64,000 nucleotides of DNA from Harmothoe impar (Eukaryota > Annelida > Polychaeta > Phyllodocida > Polynoidae). Shown here piece after piece: positions 35,773 to 47,874 of the stretch. The translations under genes were made by a program, and so were the position numbers. Positions within the stretch are counted from its first letter, which is position 1; each line of letters starts with the position of its first letter. The notes under the pieces are model-generated. The model saw nothing but the letters and a program-made list of their open reading frames with translations. It ran no database searches and was not told the origin of the DNA. Location of the stretch: the NCBI GenBank assembly GCA_947462335.1, contig OX381708.1, positions 3,596,001-3,660,000 on the forward strand, in the 5' to 3' direction.

Positions 35773-36631
35773 GGTGCCGGTCCTGTAGGTCCCGTCAGCA
35801 CCTCACCATAGCCTCACCTACAGGAGACAACAGTACAGTACAGTGGTAGTTCATAGCCTCACCTGTGGGGAAAGGAACACAACACATGTAGCACAGAGCA
35901 GAGAAAGGTTCAGTTTACACATAAATGACACCCACTCTGGTTGGATATGACCCGGGTGTACCATAGATTATCGCGTATAAGCCGTGGTCAGATTGCCAGT
36001 GCAGCTTATAGGATGTGTACAAAGTGGGGGTGTGGCATATACACAAGGTTTTAGATGTATGCTATAGTACTTAAGAGTAGTCGCTATAATCAGACCCTCT
36101 GTGCAGCCTATAGCATTTGTCAAAGTTAGGAGCGCGGCTTATACGTAAAAATTCATCCACCAGTCCTGGTGTAACCCTTCAACAACTGCTGCGTGGTTTA
36201 TTATTTGCCAGCCTGATGCACCAATGCAGCTCTGGTGAGTAGCTTGTCAGAGCTGCATTCATCATGCATCACGCAGACTGAATGACACAGTGTATTAAGG
36301 GGGTAACAAAACACCCTACAATACGTCACCTGTGGCAATGGCTGGTACAATGTATGTCACCAGTAGGAGCTCAATGTGTGCCCCCCTTATAACGAGGAGG
36401 GGGTAATTTGTAATAAATAGTACCAGAGTCTGTTTCCCCTATTGACAATCGATACTACCTCTGTGTGATAACTGCCATAAGCCTGGTCCTGCCGCCTCTC
36501 TGCAGGCGGCCTCAGCAGCGATACTTAACTAGTAATGACGGTAATCACAGCACCTGGGGCTAAACGTGTCACATGGACCTCCCACCGTCATCTACTCAGT
36601 AACGAGCAACTCACTCTCCACTCACTACTCA

Positions 36632-37755
36632 AGGTATGTGTGTGGAGAGTGAGTTACTCAGGGTAACTCAGGGTGTGTGTATGGAGAGTGAGTTACTCAA
36701 GGTGTGTGTATGGAGAGTGAGTAACTCAGGGTGTGTGTATGGAGAGTGAGTTAGTCAGGGTATGTGTATGGAGAGTGAGTTACTCAAGGTGTGTGTATGG
36801 AGAGTGAGTTACTCAGGGTATGTGTATGGAGAGTGAGTAACGCAGGGAATGTGTATGGAGAGTGAGTTACTCAGGGTATGTGTATGGAGAGTGAGTAACT
36901 CAGGGTGTGTGTGTGGAGAGTGAGTTACTCAGGGTTTGTGTATGGAGAGTGAGTTAGTCAGGGTGTGTGTATGGAGAGTGAGTTGCTCAGGTTATGTGTA
37001 TGGAGAGTGAGTTACTCAAGGTTTTTGTATGGAGAGTGAGTAACTCAGGGTATGTGTATGGAGAGTGAGTTACTCAGGGTGTGTGTATGGAGAGTGAGTT
37101 AGTCAGGGTGTGTGTATGGTGAGTGAGTTACTCAGGGTGTGTGTATGGAGAGTGAGTAACTCAGGGTATGTGTATGGAGAGTGAGTTACTCAGGGTGTGT
37201 GTATGGAGAGTGAGTTACTCAGGGTGTGTGTATGGAGAGTGAGTTAGTCAGGGTGTGTGTATGGAGAGTGAGTTAGTCAGGGTGTGTGTATGGAGAGTGA
37301 GTTACTCAGGGTGTGTGTATGGAGAGTGAGTTACTCAAGGTGTGTGTATGGAGAGTGAGTTACTCAGGGTGTGTGTATGGAGAGTGAGTAACTCAGGGTG
37401 TGTGTATGGAGAGTGAGTTAGTCAAGGTTTGTGTATGGAGAGTGGGTTACTCAGGGTGTGTGTATGGAGAGTGAGTAACTCAAGGTGTGTGTATGGAGAG
37501 TGAGTTACTCAGGGTGTGTGTATGGAGAGTGAGTTACTCAGGGTGTGTGTATGGAGAGTGAGTTACTCAAGGTGTGTGTATGGAGAGTGAGTTACTCAGG
37601 GTGTGTGTATGGAGAGTGAGTAACTCAGGGTGTGTGTATGGAGAGTGAGTTACTCAAGGTGTGTGTATGGAGAGTGAGTTACTCAGGGTGTGTGTATGGA
37701 GAGTGAGTAACTCAGGGTGTGTGAATGGAGAGTGAGTTACTCAAGGTTTGTTTTT
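36632..37755. repeat. 29-bp minisatellite (copy B, ~38 units)
   Basis: It is the same unit as at 13.4 kb. The total unit number is close to copy A although the variant order differs (more GTAACTCAGG and CTCAAGG units here). Confidence 0.92.
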
Positions 37756-38798
37756 GGAGGTATGAGCTACTCATGTGGCGCCACCTAGTATCATGTGGCG
37801 CCACCTGGTAACATGAGCTGCTCATGTCACTCTCCAAGCAGAGCTGGGTGTAGAGGCTGTAAGTACAGGTGTCATGCTGCACATGTGGTGTGAGAGTGTG
37901 TGATGTCATCTACACACAGGTAGAACCAACCTGTACCTGGTAGGTGTGTGGTGGGGGGGGGGGGGGGGGTAGAGGCAGGAGGTGTACACCTTGTGTGGGG
38001 GAACCTGGGGAGGCCGACACAGGGTCTGGCTAATGAGTTCTCTGTGGGGGTCTTATAACTGTGGTCAGTGGTTAAATTGAGGGATCAGAAGCCCCTTCCT
38101 ATAGTGTATTTAATTGCAGTGCTACTATTACAAACCCCTTCCTCTGCTCAAGTTGTATGGCCGATAATGACGCCACCAAAGGCATGAAGCTTAATTCCTC
38201 CTGTAGGTGTACCCATTAATTAAGGTCCTAATGCCCTCACAGTCAGGCGCTCGCCAAGTCCTCCCAGACAAGGTCTAGTCACGTATAGGCATGTGTGTGC
38301 GGGGGGAGGGGGGGCTCAGTGGTAAATAAGTATCATTAAGCCGGGTACGTACAGAGTATGGGTGCCGGTATCGGTGCCACACTCAGTACGAAGCTGTCTG
38401 TACCCATCTCTAGCTGCTCACTTAATCAATGACACCAGCTACTAGGTACCGTGTCGGTCAGCCAATATGTGTGACTATTGGCTGCATAGGCTGCAGTACT
38501 GTAGGGCCAAAAAAAGTGTCCAATCCCGACCCACCCTACGTTTTTGGGGCCAACCCTATTTTTTTTTTGTATTTTTTTGTGACAACTAAAATTTTACCAA
38601 ATAACTAAGCGGCAAAAACAATAGATCTACCTACCACCCCTTCGTCTTTTTTTGGATATGTTATGTATACTTGGGAAAAAAAGTTTAAATCCGAGAATAA
38701 CTCTGTACCGTAATCAGCATTCTGCTCAGCCCCTGCAGCCCCAGCCTCCACTACTGCTGTGAGTACTGGACATGGATCTACACAAAATGTAAACAAAC

Positions 38799-38927
38799 AT
38801 GTCTAAACACGGTGCAGTCACCATGGTGTCGTGCTGCAGTATTGTCCTGATGTTGTCTATTTGTGGATGTGGTACACAATGCTACACCCGGTCTAGTATC
38901 CTGCCACACATGGAGCAGGACAGGTGA
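38799..38927 (+). CDS. Short conserved open frame, copy B (uncertain)
   Basis: It is the counterpart of 15699-15827 (MSKHGAVTMV, then SCCSIVLMLSICGCG). It has the same length and the same possible donor. The family was not recognised. Confidence 0.15.
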   Translation: MSKHGAVTMVSCCSIVLMLSICGCGTQCYTRSSILPHMEQDR

Positions 38928-38959
38928 CCGACTCAGTGATAAACCACTCATTACTTCAT

Positions 38960-39200
38960 AAAGGCCTAAAAAAATGTTTGTTCTGGTAACATGGCCAAAA
39001 ACCACTAGAGTCGGTAGGTCGTTTTTTGTTTCTTTTACCTATTTCTTTTTTTGTAAAAAAAATGTGATTTTTGTAATAAAACCCCAAAAATGTCATAAAT
39101 TTTCTCAAAAATTAAAAAAATGTCCAAGAAAAATTAGAGTCGGCCCTCAAAACGTCGGGTTAGTCGGAATAGCGGAACACAATTTTTTTTTTAGGCCTAA
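38960..39200. mobile_element. TTAGGCC-type MITE (duplicated, copy B)
   Basis: The ends AGGCCTAAAAAAATGTTTGT and AATTTTTTTTTTAGGCCT are the same as at 15855-16110. There is no coding content; the 76-codon frame across it is an artefact. Confidence 0.65.
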
Positions 39201-39534
39201 CTGATGCATCAAGTGTCATCATGAAGCACAAAGTAACTTGCCGGTGCGGTGCTAATCCCTTCAGGCTTAGAGCATGATGCACCAATAGCAAGCAACTTAA
39301 CGACTGGCACTGCATTAGACAATTTGGTGCATCATGTCCAACTATGATGCATAAATGCAGCACAGGATAGTGTGTGCTGTATTCACTGCTTCAGGCTGCC
39401 AAAGGGCATGATACATTATTCTGCCGTCCTTAACGGGTTGAATTATATAATATTTTATTGATCCCTAGTTGTTCCACCCTCTTGTTGCACACCGTCTGTA
39501 TGGCTGCAGGCCATGGTGTAACGTGTTATGTGTT

Positions 39535-39861
39535 GGATAGACTACACCTGGACACGGTTCTTCCATATAGGGCCTAGTCAGGACTGGAGCTGGTTGCGGC
39601 AGCCTGCACTGATAAGAGCTGATAAGACTGTTACTAGCCTGTCCCTGTTTGTCCCTTATTTGTACCCATAGTGGGATGTCTTATCAGTGGGTATAACCGC
39701 AACCAGCAAAATATAAAATGGCGGACCCACAGGGTATAGCTCCAGATTCCTATACCCACTTCCCCCGCCACTGCCCCACAGGGTTAAGATGAGGTGTCAT
39801 ACACTGAGTGACCGGTGGGCAGTGGGTATATGGAAGAACCCTGGCCAGGTGTTGTCTATCT
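39535..39861. mobile_element. MITE with GATAGACNACACCTGG ends (copy B only)
   Basis: The inverted ends are GATAGACTACACCTGG, CGGTTCTTCCATATA on the left, and TATATGGAAGAACCCTGG, CCAGGTGTTGTCTATC on the right. It is missing at the same place in copy A. Confidence 0.7.
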
Positions 39862-40137
39862 GACTTAACCCTCGGGTACGTGAAATAACCTTGGTGCGAA
39901 TCCTTTGTCTTAGCCGTCCACCGTGGGTCAACTGTGATATATGCCTCATATACTATACCTCATGTCTCTGTGGTGATTGTTTGACGTACATCACCATATA
40001 AGGGGTATATCAGATAAAGCTGATACCGTTATCGTGTAGCTGCAGATTACACCCAGTGTACGCGGCATGTATACAGGTAATATCCTCCCCCCACACACCT
40101 GTATACAAACCCCAGACATACCTCTAAGGGAGTGCTC

Positions 40138-40409
40138 ATTTTTTAACAACAGGGGGGGGGGGGGGGTGGTGAGATTTCGCGCAGAGGGCGCGAATTTTTT
40201 TCACCCACCCCTCTAGAGGGGTCGACATTTTTTAACCCCCCCCCCTGGCAGGCCGAAAATCGCGCGCTTTGTTGCATAGTAACGCGCGGGCTTTTCCCCT
40301 CAAAACAGGTGAATTTTTTTGCCCCCCCCCCCCCCCAAGGGGTCTGAATTTTTTAACCCCCCCCCCAAATCCACCCCCCCCCCCCCGTTGTTAAAAAATG
40401 AGCACTCCC
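40138..40409. mobile_element. C-rich MITE, Harbinger-like (copy 6)
   Basis: The ends are GGGAGTGCTCATTTTTTAAC and complement, with TAA on both sides (40135-40137 and 40410-40412). It is the partner of 17129-17296 and marks the right edge of the visible copy A/B similarity. Confidence 0.82.
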
Positions 40410-40625
40410 TAACACAAAGAGGGACACAACACGGCTACTACGGAGCTGCTTCTGTTTCTTTCAGGTTTTTTTGTGTTTATCCATGGAGGTGGTCATATTG
40501 CACCGCCCCCCTCTATCCGCCACCAATTTGAGTTCCATTAACAAGCTAGCAATTTTGTTTTGCTAGAAATAGATCAGATATCTTCTTAATCATTGAGTTG
40601 ATGCTCTTAGTTGATCTCCCCTCAT

Positions 40626-41853
40626 ATTAAAAGAAAACACCACCCTAGTTTTATGATGGCTTAAATCGATGGTCTTAGTATTAATTATCAATATTCTAAA
40701 ACATTTAGTTAACCATGAGCTATCATAAGGGAGCACAGCAGGGTTATCTGCTGCAGCCCATGACGTCACCATTGGGGCAAACATGTCCCAGTACAGCCTG
40801 TATAGCACTGTTAGTCCACACCAAGATGCCCCTTGTAGGTTTCTTTGACACTGCTTGTAGATTTCTCTTGACAAGTAGCACCAAATAACCCCACTGAAGT
40901 GCCCTACATAATATCATGACGTTGTAGATTTCATATCTCTAATTAGAACCCAACAAAAGTAGTTTGATCACTGCCTCTAGGCTTAAACAATGCAGCACCC
41001 AGTGTGTTTGCCCCAATGGTGACGTCATGGGCTGCAGCAGATAAGCATGCTGTGCTCTCTTATAGTAGCTCATGGTTAACTAAATGTGTTAGAATATTCT
41101 TAATTGATACCAAGACCATCGATTTAAGTCATCATGAAACTAGGGTGGTATTTTCTTTTAAATGCGCACATGGCTGGGGGCTCTACTGATTGATTGAGTT
41201 TTACCCCTGTGGCTGTGCTACTAATACTGCTACTACTAAAACTTTATGTACTGAATACTGCAGTAATAGGTTCTATGAATAGATGATGGTATTCATTTTC
41301 TCTTTTATTTATTCCATTTAAAAGAAAATACCACCCTAGTTTCATGATGACTTAAATCGATGGTCTTGGTATCAATTAAGAATATTCTAACACATTTAGT
41401 TAACCATGAGCTACTATAAGAGAGCACAGCATGCTTATCTGCTGCAGCCCATGACGTCACCATTGGGGCAAACACACTGGGTGCTGCATTGTTTAAGCCT
41501 AGAGGCAGTGATCAAACTACTTTTGTTGGGTTCTAATTAGAGATATGAAATCTACAACGTCATGATATTATGTAGGGCACTTCAGTGGGGTTATTTGGTG
41601 CTACTTGTCAAGAGAAATCTACAAGCAGTGTCAAAGAAACCTACAAGGGGCATCTTGGTGTGGACTAACAGTGCTATACAGGCTGTACTGGGACATGTTT
41701 GCCCCAATGGTGACGTCATGGGCTGCAGCAGATAACCCTGCTGTGCTCCCTTATGATAGCTCATGGTTAACTAAATGTTTTAGAATATTGATAATTAATA
41801 CTAAGACCATCGATTTAAGCCATCATAAAACTAGGGTGGTGTTTTCTTTTAAT
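40626..41853. mobile_element. Foldback element: two 539-bp inverted arms, each itself palindromic
   Basis: The left arm (40626-41164) and right arm (41315-41853) have equal lengths and appear essentially identical in inverse. They are separated by 150 bp. Each arm starts with ATTAAAAGAAAA (and CCACCCTAG), and itself has inverted ends (CCCATGACGTCACCATTGGG near each side). The long frames on both strands are mirror images of one sequence. Confidence 0.85.
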
Positions 41854-42197
41854 ACCACTTTCTCAATTATTCCATCTTATTTTTCTATGAATATGACCAC
41901 TTTCTTTCCCATGACTGTCTACATGACTCTCCTTGACCACTATTCCATACTATAGATTATACTATGACATATCTATTAGTACTAGGCCTAGAGAACATGC
42001 TTGCAATGCACTATCAACACCATGTCAGGCATAGCTAGTCTGTTCGTGCCAGACCATAACAGTAGCCGGGCCCATCAGATCGGCCCCATCAGATCGGCCC
42101 GCAGCGACGGGTTCAGATTAGATGAGCTAGGCATAGCCTATGCCATAGGTTATGGCATATCTAATAGTAATAGGTACCATTTACAAAATCCCCACTG

Positions 42198-42603
42198 CAG
42201 GGTTGTCAACTTTTGGGAATGAGCAAGAGTGAGACTTTGTCAAACTGAAAAAGTGTGTGTGAAAATATTGACGCGCAAAGCACCGCGGTTCGCAAGCACA
42301 GCACTGCCACCAAGGTAGGGAGGTCTAGGGGCATGCTCCCCCCAGAAAATTTTGAAAATGTAGATGTCAAATGGTGCATTCCGGTGGAAAAAAAGAAAAT
42401 TGTGAGACAAATGGTGGAATCTGTTGTGTTCTGAGAACATCTTTATAACTTTGGTTCTAGTTGGAGTATTTAAAAAATTCTTTCAGTTCTGGAACGCCCA
42501 GAATCTCAGGAATGTGTGAGATTGCTTTACCCATGCGTGAGAGCATGAGAAAGGGTCCAAATGCGTGAGTCTCACGCCCAATGCGTAAGGGTTGACAACC
42601 CTG
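42198..42603. mobile_element. hAT-like MITE, 406 bp
   Basis: The inverted ends are CAGGGTTGTCAAC and GTTGACAACCCTG, directly flanked by CCACTG on both sides (42192-42197 and 42604-42609). CAGGG...CCCTG ends are typical of hAT elements, whose duplications are usually 8 bp; only 6 bp match here. Confidence 0.75.
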
Positions 42604-43250
42604 CCACTGCCACTGGCACTCGACCTGGCAGAGGGGAATTAGACTATCTGTGAATAAAATTGCAGTCAGTGACAGTCTTGAGTGAATCCATATCAAATCA
42701 TCAACTTGATGATCCAAATCAAGTGACTTGAGTTGAGTGGTCATCCCTGTTCGGAGTGTTCCTGTGCCGCACTGTCTCACTCAAAACTGTCACTGACTGG
42801 GTGACTGGCAGAGGTAAACATATCAACAAACCACGACTTACCATATAATTTTCCTGTGTGCTTTTCTACCGAAATCTAAAGGTGCTTCTCTCCAATAGTA
42901 TCACGAAACGTAACCATTCTCACGTCAATAATAAAACTAAAGTCAACGGAATGTCCCTCCTCAACTCCACGATGTTTGAGTGCCAAGCAACCACCTACCT
43001 GTAAATATCAAATAGTCGTGACGTCACCGGTGCCTGCGTACCTGACGTCATCACAACCTGCGTCCTGTGACGTCATCAGAGGGAATCTCCTCACCAAAGG
43101 GCTTCCCCAAGAATCGACGCAAAGAGGAGGAACTGGGTCAGAAATCTGGACGTTTCCGCGTCAGTTGCTAACTAAATACGGACAGATTTGGACGTGTATT
43201 GTCATAATTTATTTCTTAGGATCACAAGGAAGCGGTTGACATCCACCAAG

Positions 43251-43295
43251 ATGGTTATCAAGGTTTACGTGTCCAGTACTTCGGGTAACATGGAG
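43251..43295 (+). CDS. SH3BGRL: SH3BGRL exon 1
   Basis: ATG at 43251 lies in a good initiation context (caag before ATG). Fifteen codons, MVIKVYVSSTSGNME, form the first beta strand and the position of the glutaredoxin active site. The usual Cys-x-x-Cys is replaced by Ser/Thr, as in other SH3BGRL proteins. The donor is GAG|GTGAGT. Confidence 0.93.
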
Positions 43296-43670
43296 GTGAG
43301 TTTGGTGGAAAACTTTGCGTTCTGGGGCAAAGTAAACCCGTTTGTAACGTGTTGACACTCGCGGAAGTCCGATCAGGGATCTGGGATCCAGAAAGTGAGA
43401 CAATCCAGGGCAGCATCTGTGAGAATAAGGCGTTGTCACGGGTTGCCACTGTGTCAATTAGGTAGTCACAATAGACGTCAACATGTATTTCAGATAAATG
43501 TATTAGTTCCAAGATATTATTGACATGTCTAGATTCTTGAATACTACACTGACACTGTCTACACTACAGTATACTAGTACTGTATATACCGTAAACTGGG
43601 GTTACTTTGGCCACTTTTGACTAGTTTTGTGAGGCTCATAGAAAAACACTCTGCATGTGTGGATATATTA

Positions 43671-43983
43671 GGGAGTGCTCATTTTTTAACAACAGGGGGG
43701 GGTGGATTTGGGGGGGGGGGGTAAAAAATTTGGATCCCTTGACCGGGGGGGGGTAAAAAATTCAGACCCCTCTTGGGGGGGGGGCAAAAAAATTCAACCT
43801 GTTTTGAGGGGAAAAGCCCGCGCGTTACTATGCTACAAAGGGGCGCGAACGCGCGCGATTTTCGGCCTGCCGGGGGGGGGGTAAAAAATTTCGACCCCTC
43901 TAGAGGGGGGGGGTGAAAAAAATTCGCGCACTCCGCGCAAAATCTCACCGCCCCCCCCCTGTTGTTAAAAAATGAGCACTCCC
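43671..43983. mobile_element. C-rich MITE, Harbinger-like (copy 7), SH3BGRL intron 1
   Basis: The ends are GGGAGTGCTCATTTTTTAAC and complement, with TTA on both sides (43668-43670 and 43984-43986). The orientation is opposite to most copies (G-rich on the plus strand). Confidence 0.85.
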
Positions 43984-44942
43984 TTATGTAATGTAAATGG
44001 AGGGTATATATAAAGGAATCTTGAGGCTACATAGTTTGGACCTGCTCCAAATATTAACTGCCCTAAGTGCACAGGAAGTGTGTGGCCAAAGCAACCCTGG
44101 AGATGGGGTTACTTTGGCCACTTGACCTACTTTTCCCCCATTGACCTCCCCAAAAACAGGCAATAATTGAAAATGATCATGAAAACCTATCATTTCCATG
44201 CTTCTTATGTTTTAAATTGCCCACATGTTCAGTAGAAAACTGATATTTACCATGCAAATCTATAGTGAATTGACATCAAATGGGGCTGCTCAGGTATATG
44301 GATTGACCGGCTAATAGAATACAGTGCATAATGTATAAATGCATCAAAATGTGGGATTTTGCTGATTCTGCAAATTTTGAAAACAATTAATTTTGTAGAA
44401 GGAAATGGCAGAAGCTTATGGTTTCTATCAGAGAATGTATGTTTGATGCCTATATTAACAATAATGTCAAATAGAAATTCCTTGGTAACTGTACTAGCGG
44501 TTTCCATAGCAACCAATGACAGTTCAACGTCAAGTGGCCAAAGTAATCCCAAAATTTGCCAATATTGACCGGGTAACTTTGGCCACCCAGATTTTTGGCA
44601 CATGGCCTAATTCTTCAATCATCATATTAAAATTGTATTCAAATAGTGTCATTACAGACCTTTTTAACCCACCAATTTGCCAGGAAATATTGGTCTTTTT
44701 ATTTTGACAAACAAAAGTTTATGGATAGGCCAGTTTTTTTCTGACCCATAATTATTGACGACAATATTTCTCAAGTCATCCTGTGTGTGACCAAAAAATT
44801 GACCATGTGAAAAAAATTGGTTATCTACCTCTTTATGGCTTTGGGTAACTGTACTAATGCCTAATATTCATATCTGCAATCATAAAATGTCATTTTGGTA
44901 CAATACTTGAAGAAAAAATCTTTTCTTTTTTGAGTGGCCAAA

Positions 44943-45168
44943 ACCGTAAATTCCCGCGTACTACCCACATCTCGCGTATAACCCGCACCCCCAACTCAGG
45001 GGAATCCTATAACCCGTTTTTTAATTTGAAAATTTCAATTTTAGTACTGTTCTATAGTAATAAAAACCCTCGTATAACCCGCACCCTATATAGGCATGTT
45101 TTGGTATCAAATGAAAGCTGGGTTTGGTTCGCGTACAACCCGCGGGTAGTACGCGGGAATTTACGGTA
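44943..45168. mobile_element. ACCGTAAATTCCCGCGTA-ended MITE
   Basis: The inverted ends are ACCGTAAATTCCCGCGTACT and complement. Inside are repeated CGCGTATAACCCGCACCC words. It belongs to the widespread GCGTATAAGCCG family. Confidence 0.75.
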
Positions 45169-45324
45169 GTACAGGGTGGCCAAAGTAACCCCATGTTACG
45201 GTACTAGTATAGTATTAGTAGTATAAACAATTAGACTAAAGAATTTATACTACTGGCTATTACTGCATGAAAGTTAATATACGGGTTACTGTACCGGTAG
45301 TCTATTTTACCCCAGTCCGACTCT

Positions 45325-45429
45325 GGGGTGTTCATTAATTTAGACCTCTTTGAACTATAGTAACACACTTTTTTCTTTTTGCTAAAAAAAAAAGTGCATA
45401 CTTTGTTACGCCCCCCGTTGAAAATTGTA

Positions 45430-45460
<31 letters not shown>

Positions 45461-45497
45461 TGTAACTAACAAGTAAACCGGCATGAGTGAACACTCC
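45325..45497. mobile_element. Degenerate C-rich MITE (copy 8)
   Basis: GGGTGTTCATTAATTTAGACC on the left, poly-C core, and GAGTGAACACTCC on the right. It is shorter and more diverged than the other copies. Confidence 0.5.
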
Positions 45498-45499
45498 TT

Positions 45500-46098
45500 C
45501 ATTTTCCCCCTGTGTAGTGGGGACCTTCATGATGGGGGCATGAAGGAGTAGAATAACTTCATCGGGAGCCTTCCATAATACCAATGGGCATACCGGATTC
45601 GTAAAAGGCGACAAAACTTGAGGGGTCTCGTGCCTTACTGCTGTGATTAGTCACGTAAGCTGTTTGGCAACCGCTGCCCATATGCGCGGGCCCGGGCCTT
45701 CTTGCTGGTGGTCTGGCATGGGATCCCTCCTCAGTGAACCACGTCTGAGATATCAAAGGCCGTGGTTTGTCTGGCCCTGCCAACTATGGTACTCGCCCAG
45801 GTATGTAGGGCCAGGCAAATAAAAGAACACTTGCTATCCTTCGAAAAGAGTAGGGGACGTGCCCCGGTAGCGGTTTTCTCCCTCACCTCATAGATGCGGT
45901 CATTCATTTCATAGATTCGATCATCCATAGATGCGGTCACTGCTGTATTGGGCAAGCAGCATATAAATATCTGTCCTACTACTGCAAGGCAGACTACCAC
46001 TATTTGTGGATGACTCCTTGCCAACTTGAGATGTCCCGTGAGGTACTTGATGTACGTCTGGACGTTAAACAAATCAATCAATCAATCAATCAATCAAC
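45500..46098 (-). mobile_element. SINE-like or other retroposon fragment with (ATTG)n tail
   Basis: Read on the minus strand, a (GATT)n tract at 46071-46098 is followed by TTTGTTTAACGTCCAGACGT and ACATCTCAAG. Such GATT-tailed, TTTAACGTC-containing repeats are common in marine invertebrate genomes. The 116- and 74-codon frames across it show no known domain. Confidence 0.4.
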
Positions 46099-46489
46099 TC
46101 CTTCATTTACCTTTAAATACCGGTAATTGATAGGCTCTCTGAGACAGCCATAGTAATTGAGAGACAGCTTCTGGAGATCCAATTCCATTGCATTGATAAA
46201 TCTGAGGGCTGGGGGATTCAGTCCTGTAGTGTAGATGCAAGAGTTTGCAAACAAAATTGTGTGTGTACGCCGCTCCGCCCTTGATGCTGATCAGAAAAAA
46301 CAATTAAAAAAATAGATACCCACGTACATTGTATAGCCAGGTTTGTTGCGGTGTGTCCGTGTTTGGTGAGTCAACAAGTGATTGCCTTTTAATATTGGTG
46401 CTGAGAGTCACTAAGCCCGGTACAGATAAACACACACAGACAACAGCTAAGTGTTTGCCAACACATTAATGGCCGGGATATTAGCTGTA

Positions 46490-46683
46490 CCGTAAAACCT
46501 CGCGTGTAGGCTGTGGTTAGTACGCGAGTCAGATTGTCAGTGCGGCTTGTAGGATCGGCACACAGTGGGGATGCGGTTTGTAGGCCTACGCTAGTTTGTG
46601 CTACTATAATAAAGTACAGAACTCAAAACTAAAGTCAGGGTGCGGCTTGTATGTGAGTTAGGCTTATACGCGAGGTTTTACAG
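46490..46683. mobile_element. CCGTAAAACCTCGCG-ended MITE, TA-flanked
   Basis: The ends are CCGTAAAACCTCGCGTGTAG and TATACGCGAGGTTTTACAG with TA outside both (46488-46489 and 46684-46685). It contains GTGCGGCTTGTAGGATC. Confidence 0.75.
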
Positions 46684-47145
46684 TACTACAAGTGCTGTTT
46701 TAGAGGGGGAGGAAGGGGGATTGCATGGGTTCATGGTGTATACATGTATGTGGCACAGACAGAGGCAGACATCCTCATCTGATGTAGGCCAAATCCTTGT
46801 TGGGTTTTCACTGTAAACTAACTTTGTTGATGTTGGTCAACCAATAGACGGAGCTTGATAGCTGAGGAATCAACCAATATTCCTCGTTCACTTGATTATA
46901 TGAATTATTGACCCAGGTTTAGAAATAAAATAAAAGATCTGTTACCAAAGTTTGAGGGGCGGGGGGGGGGGGTGTTGTGGAGTGTCTAGTGGAGATATTC
47001 ACTAAAAGAAAAGTACACTAAAATGATTTCCTAACCTATTTCTGTCTGCCCATGAATGAAATTTATTGTGATTTGTCATTTATCGTGATTTGTGATTTGT
47101 CGTTTGTGATACAAATCACACAATCAATCTTTTCCCATTGTGTAG

Positions 47146-47331
47146 ATGAAGAGGAAGCAGGAGTTCATCCAGCAGTTGCTACAAGTGAAGGGTGTGGAGT
47201 TTGAGGAGGTGGACATCACCAACCCACAGCTGGAGGAACAGAAGATGTGGATGAGGAAGAACGCCAAACCCAAGGAGGGTCAAGTCAACCCCCTGCCACC
47301 CCAGGTGTTTAACGAGGAGGAGTACTGCGGG
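47146..47331 (+). CDS. SH3BGRL: SH3BGRL exon 2
   Basis: The acceptor (TTGTGTAG) and donor (GCGGG|GTGAGT) bracket exactly 62 codons. The exon holds the first helix (KRKQEFIQQLLQ), FEEVDITNP, MWMRKNAKP and the cis-proline region PLPPQVFNEEEYCG, which is the most conserved part of the family. A damaged copy of its last ~45 bases lies in the downstream intron at 47785-47830. Confidence 0.95.
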
Positions 47332-47339
47332 GTGAGTGC

Positions 47340-47870
47340 CTTATGATGACATATTAAACAGTATGATGACATATTTACACATATCATATTAAACAGTATG
47401 ATGACATTGCACACATTATAATGACATATTACACACATTATGATGACATATTACACACATTATAATGACATATTACACACATTATAATGATATATTATAC
47501 ACATTATAATGACATATTACACACATTACAATACACACATTATAATGACATATTACACACATTATAATGACATATTACACACATTATAATGACATATTAC
47601 ACACACCATAATGACATATTACACATGTTATGATGACATATTACACACATTATAATGACATATTACACACACCATAATGACATATTACACATGTTATGAT
47701 GACATATTACACACGATATAATGACATATTACACACATTATAGTGACATATTACACATATTTTAGTGACATATTACACAAACATGCCGCCCTAGGTGTTC
47801 AGCGAGGAAGAGTACTGCGGAATGAGTAGGTTAAATTGACACACGTTATGATGACATATTACACAAAGTA
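47340..47870. repeat. 22-bp tandem array at the start of SH3BGRL intron 2
   Basis: The units are ATTATAATGACATATTACAC and variants, about 22 copies. It includes the duplicated exon-2 fragment at 47785-47830. The same words resume after the hAT-like element (49552-49620), so the element landed inside the array. Confidence 0.88.
47785..47830 (+). pseudogene. Partial duplicate of the 3' end of SH3BGRL exon 2
   Basis: About 45 bases (ccgccctAGGTGTTcagcg... to TACTGCGGAATGAGT) match the last part of exon 2 and its donor with roughly six changes. The frame through EEEYCG is preserved, but the donor GT has become AT, so it cannot be used as the same 5' splice site. It is embedded in the 22-bp tandem array that fills the start of intron 2, which suggests the array expansion carried the exon end with it. 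Confidence 0.75.
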
Positions 47871-47874
47871 TGAT

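Larger units (their letters stand above)
28439..40274. repeat. Large duplicated segment, copy B
   Basis: This is the partner of 1-17296. Insertions seen here and not in copy A are a ~70-bp tandem array (31980-33085), a CATGTCG-rich stretch (33240-33440), a GCGTATAAGCCG element (about 35960-36160) and a MITE (39535-39861). The CRE array is shorter (about 14 units against about 33). It contains the LCA5 first exon that is correctly placed upstream of exons 2-4. Confidence 0.9.

Noticed and set aside
40590..41955. Same ~94-residue protein encoded on both strands
   Set aside because: It is a mirror image produced by the 539-bp inverted arms; no known domain and no splice context.
45731..46081. 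116-codon frame with a hydrophobic segment
   Set aside because: It lies in a GATT-tailed retroposon-like repeat and has no recognised domain.
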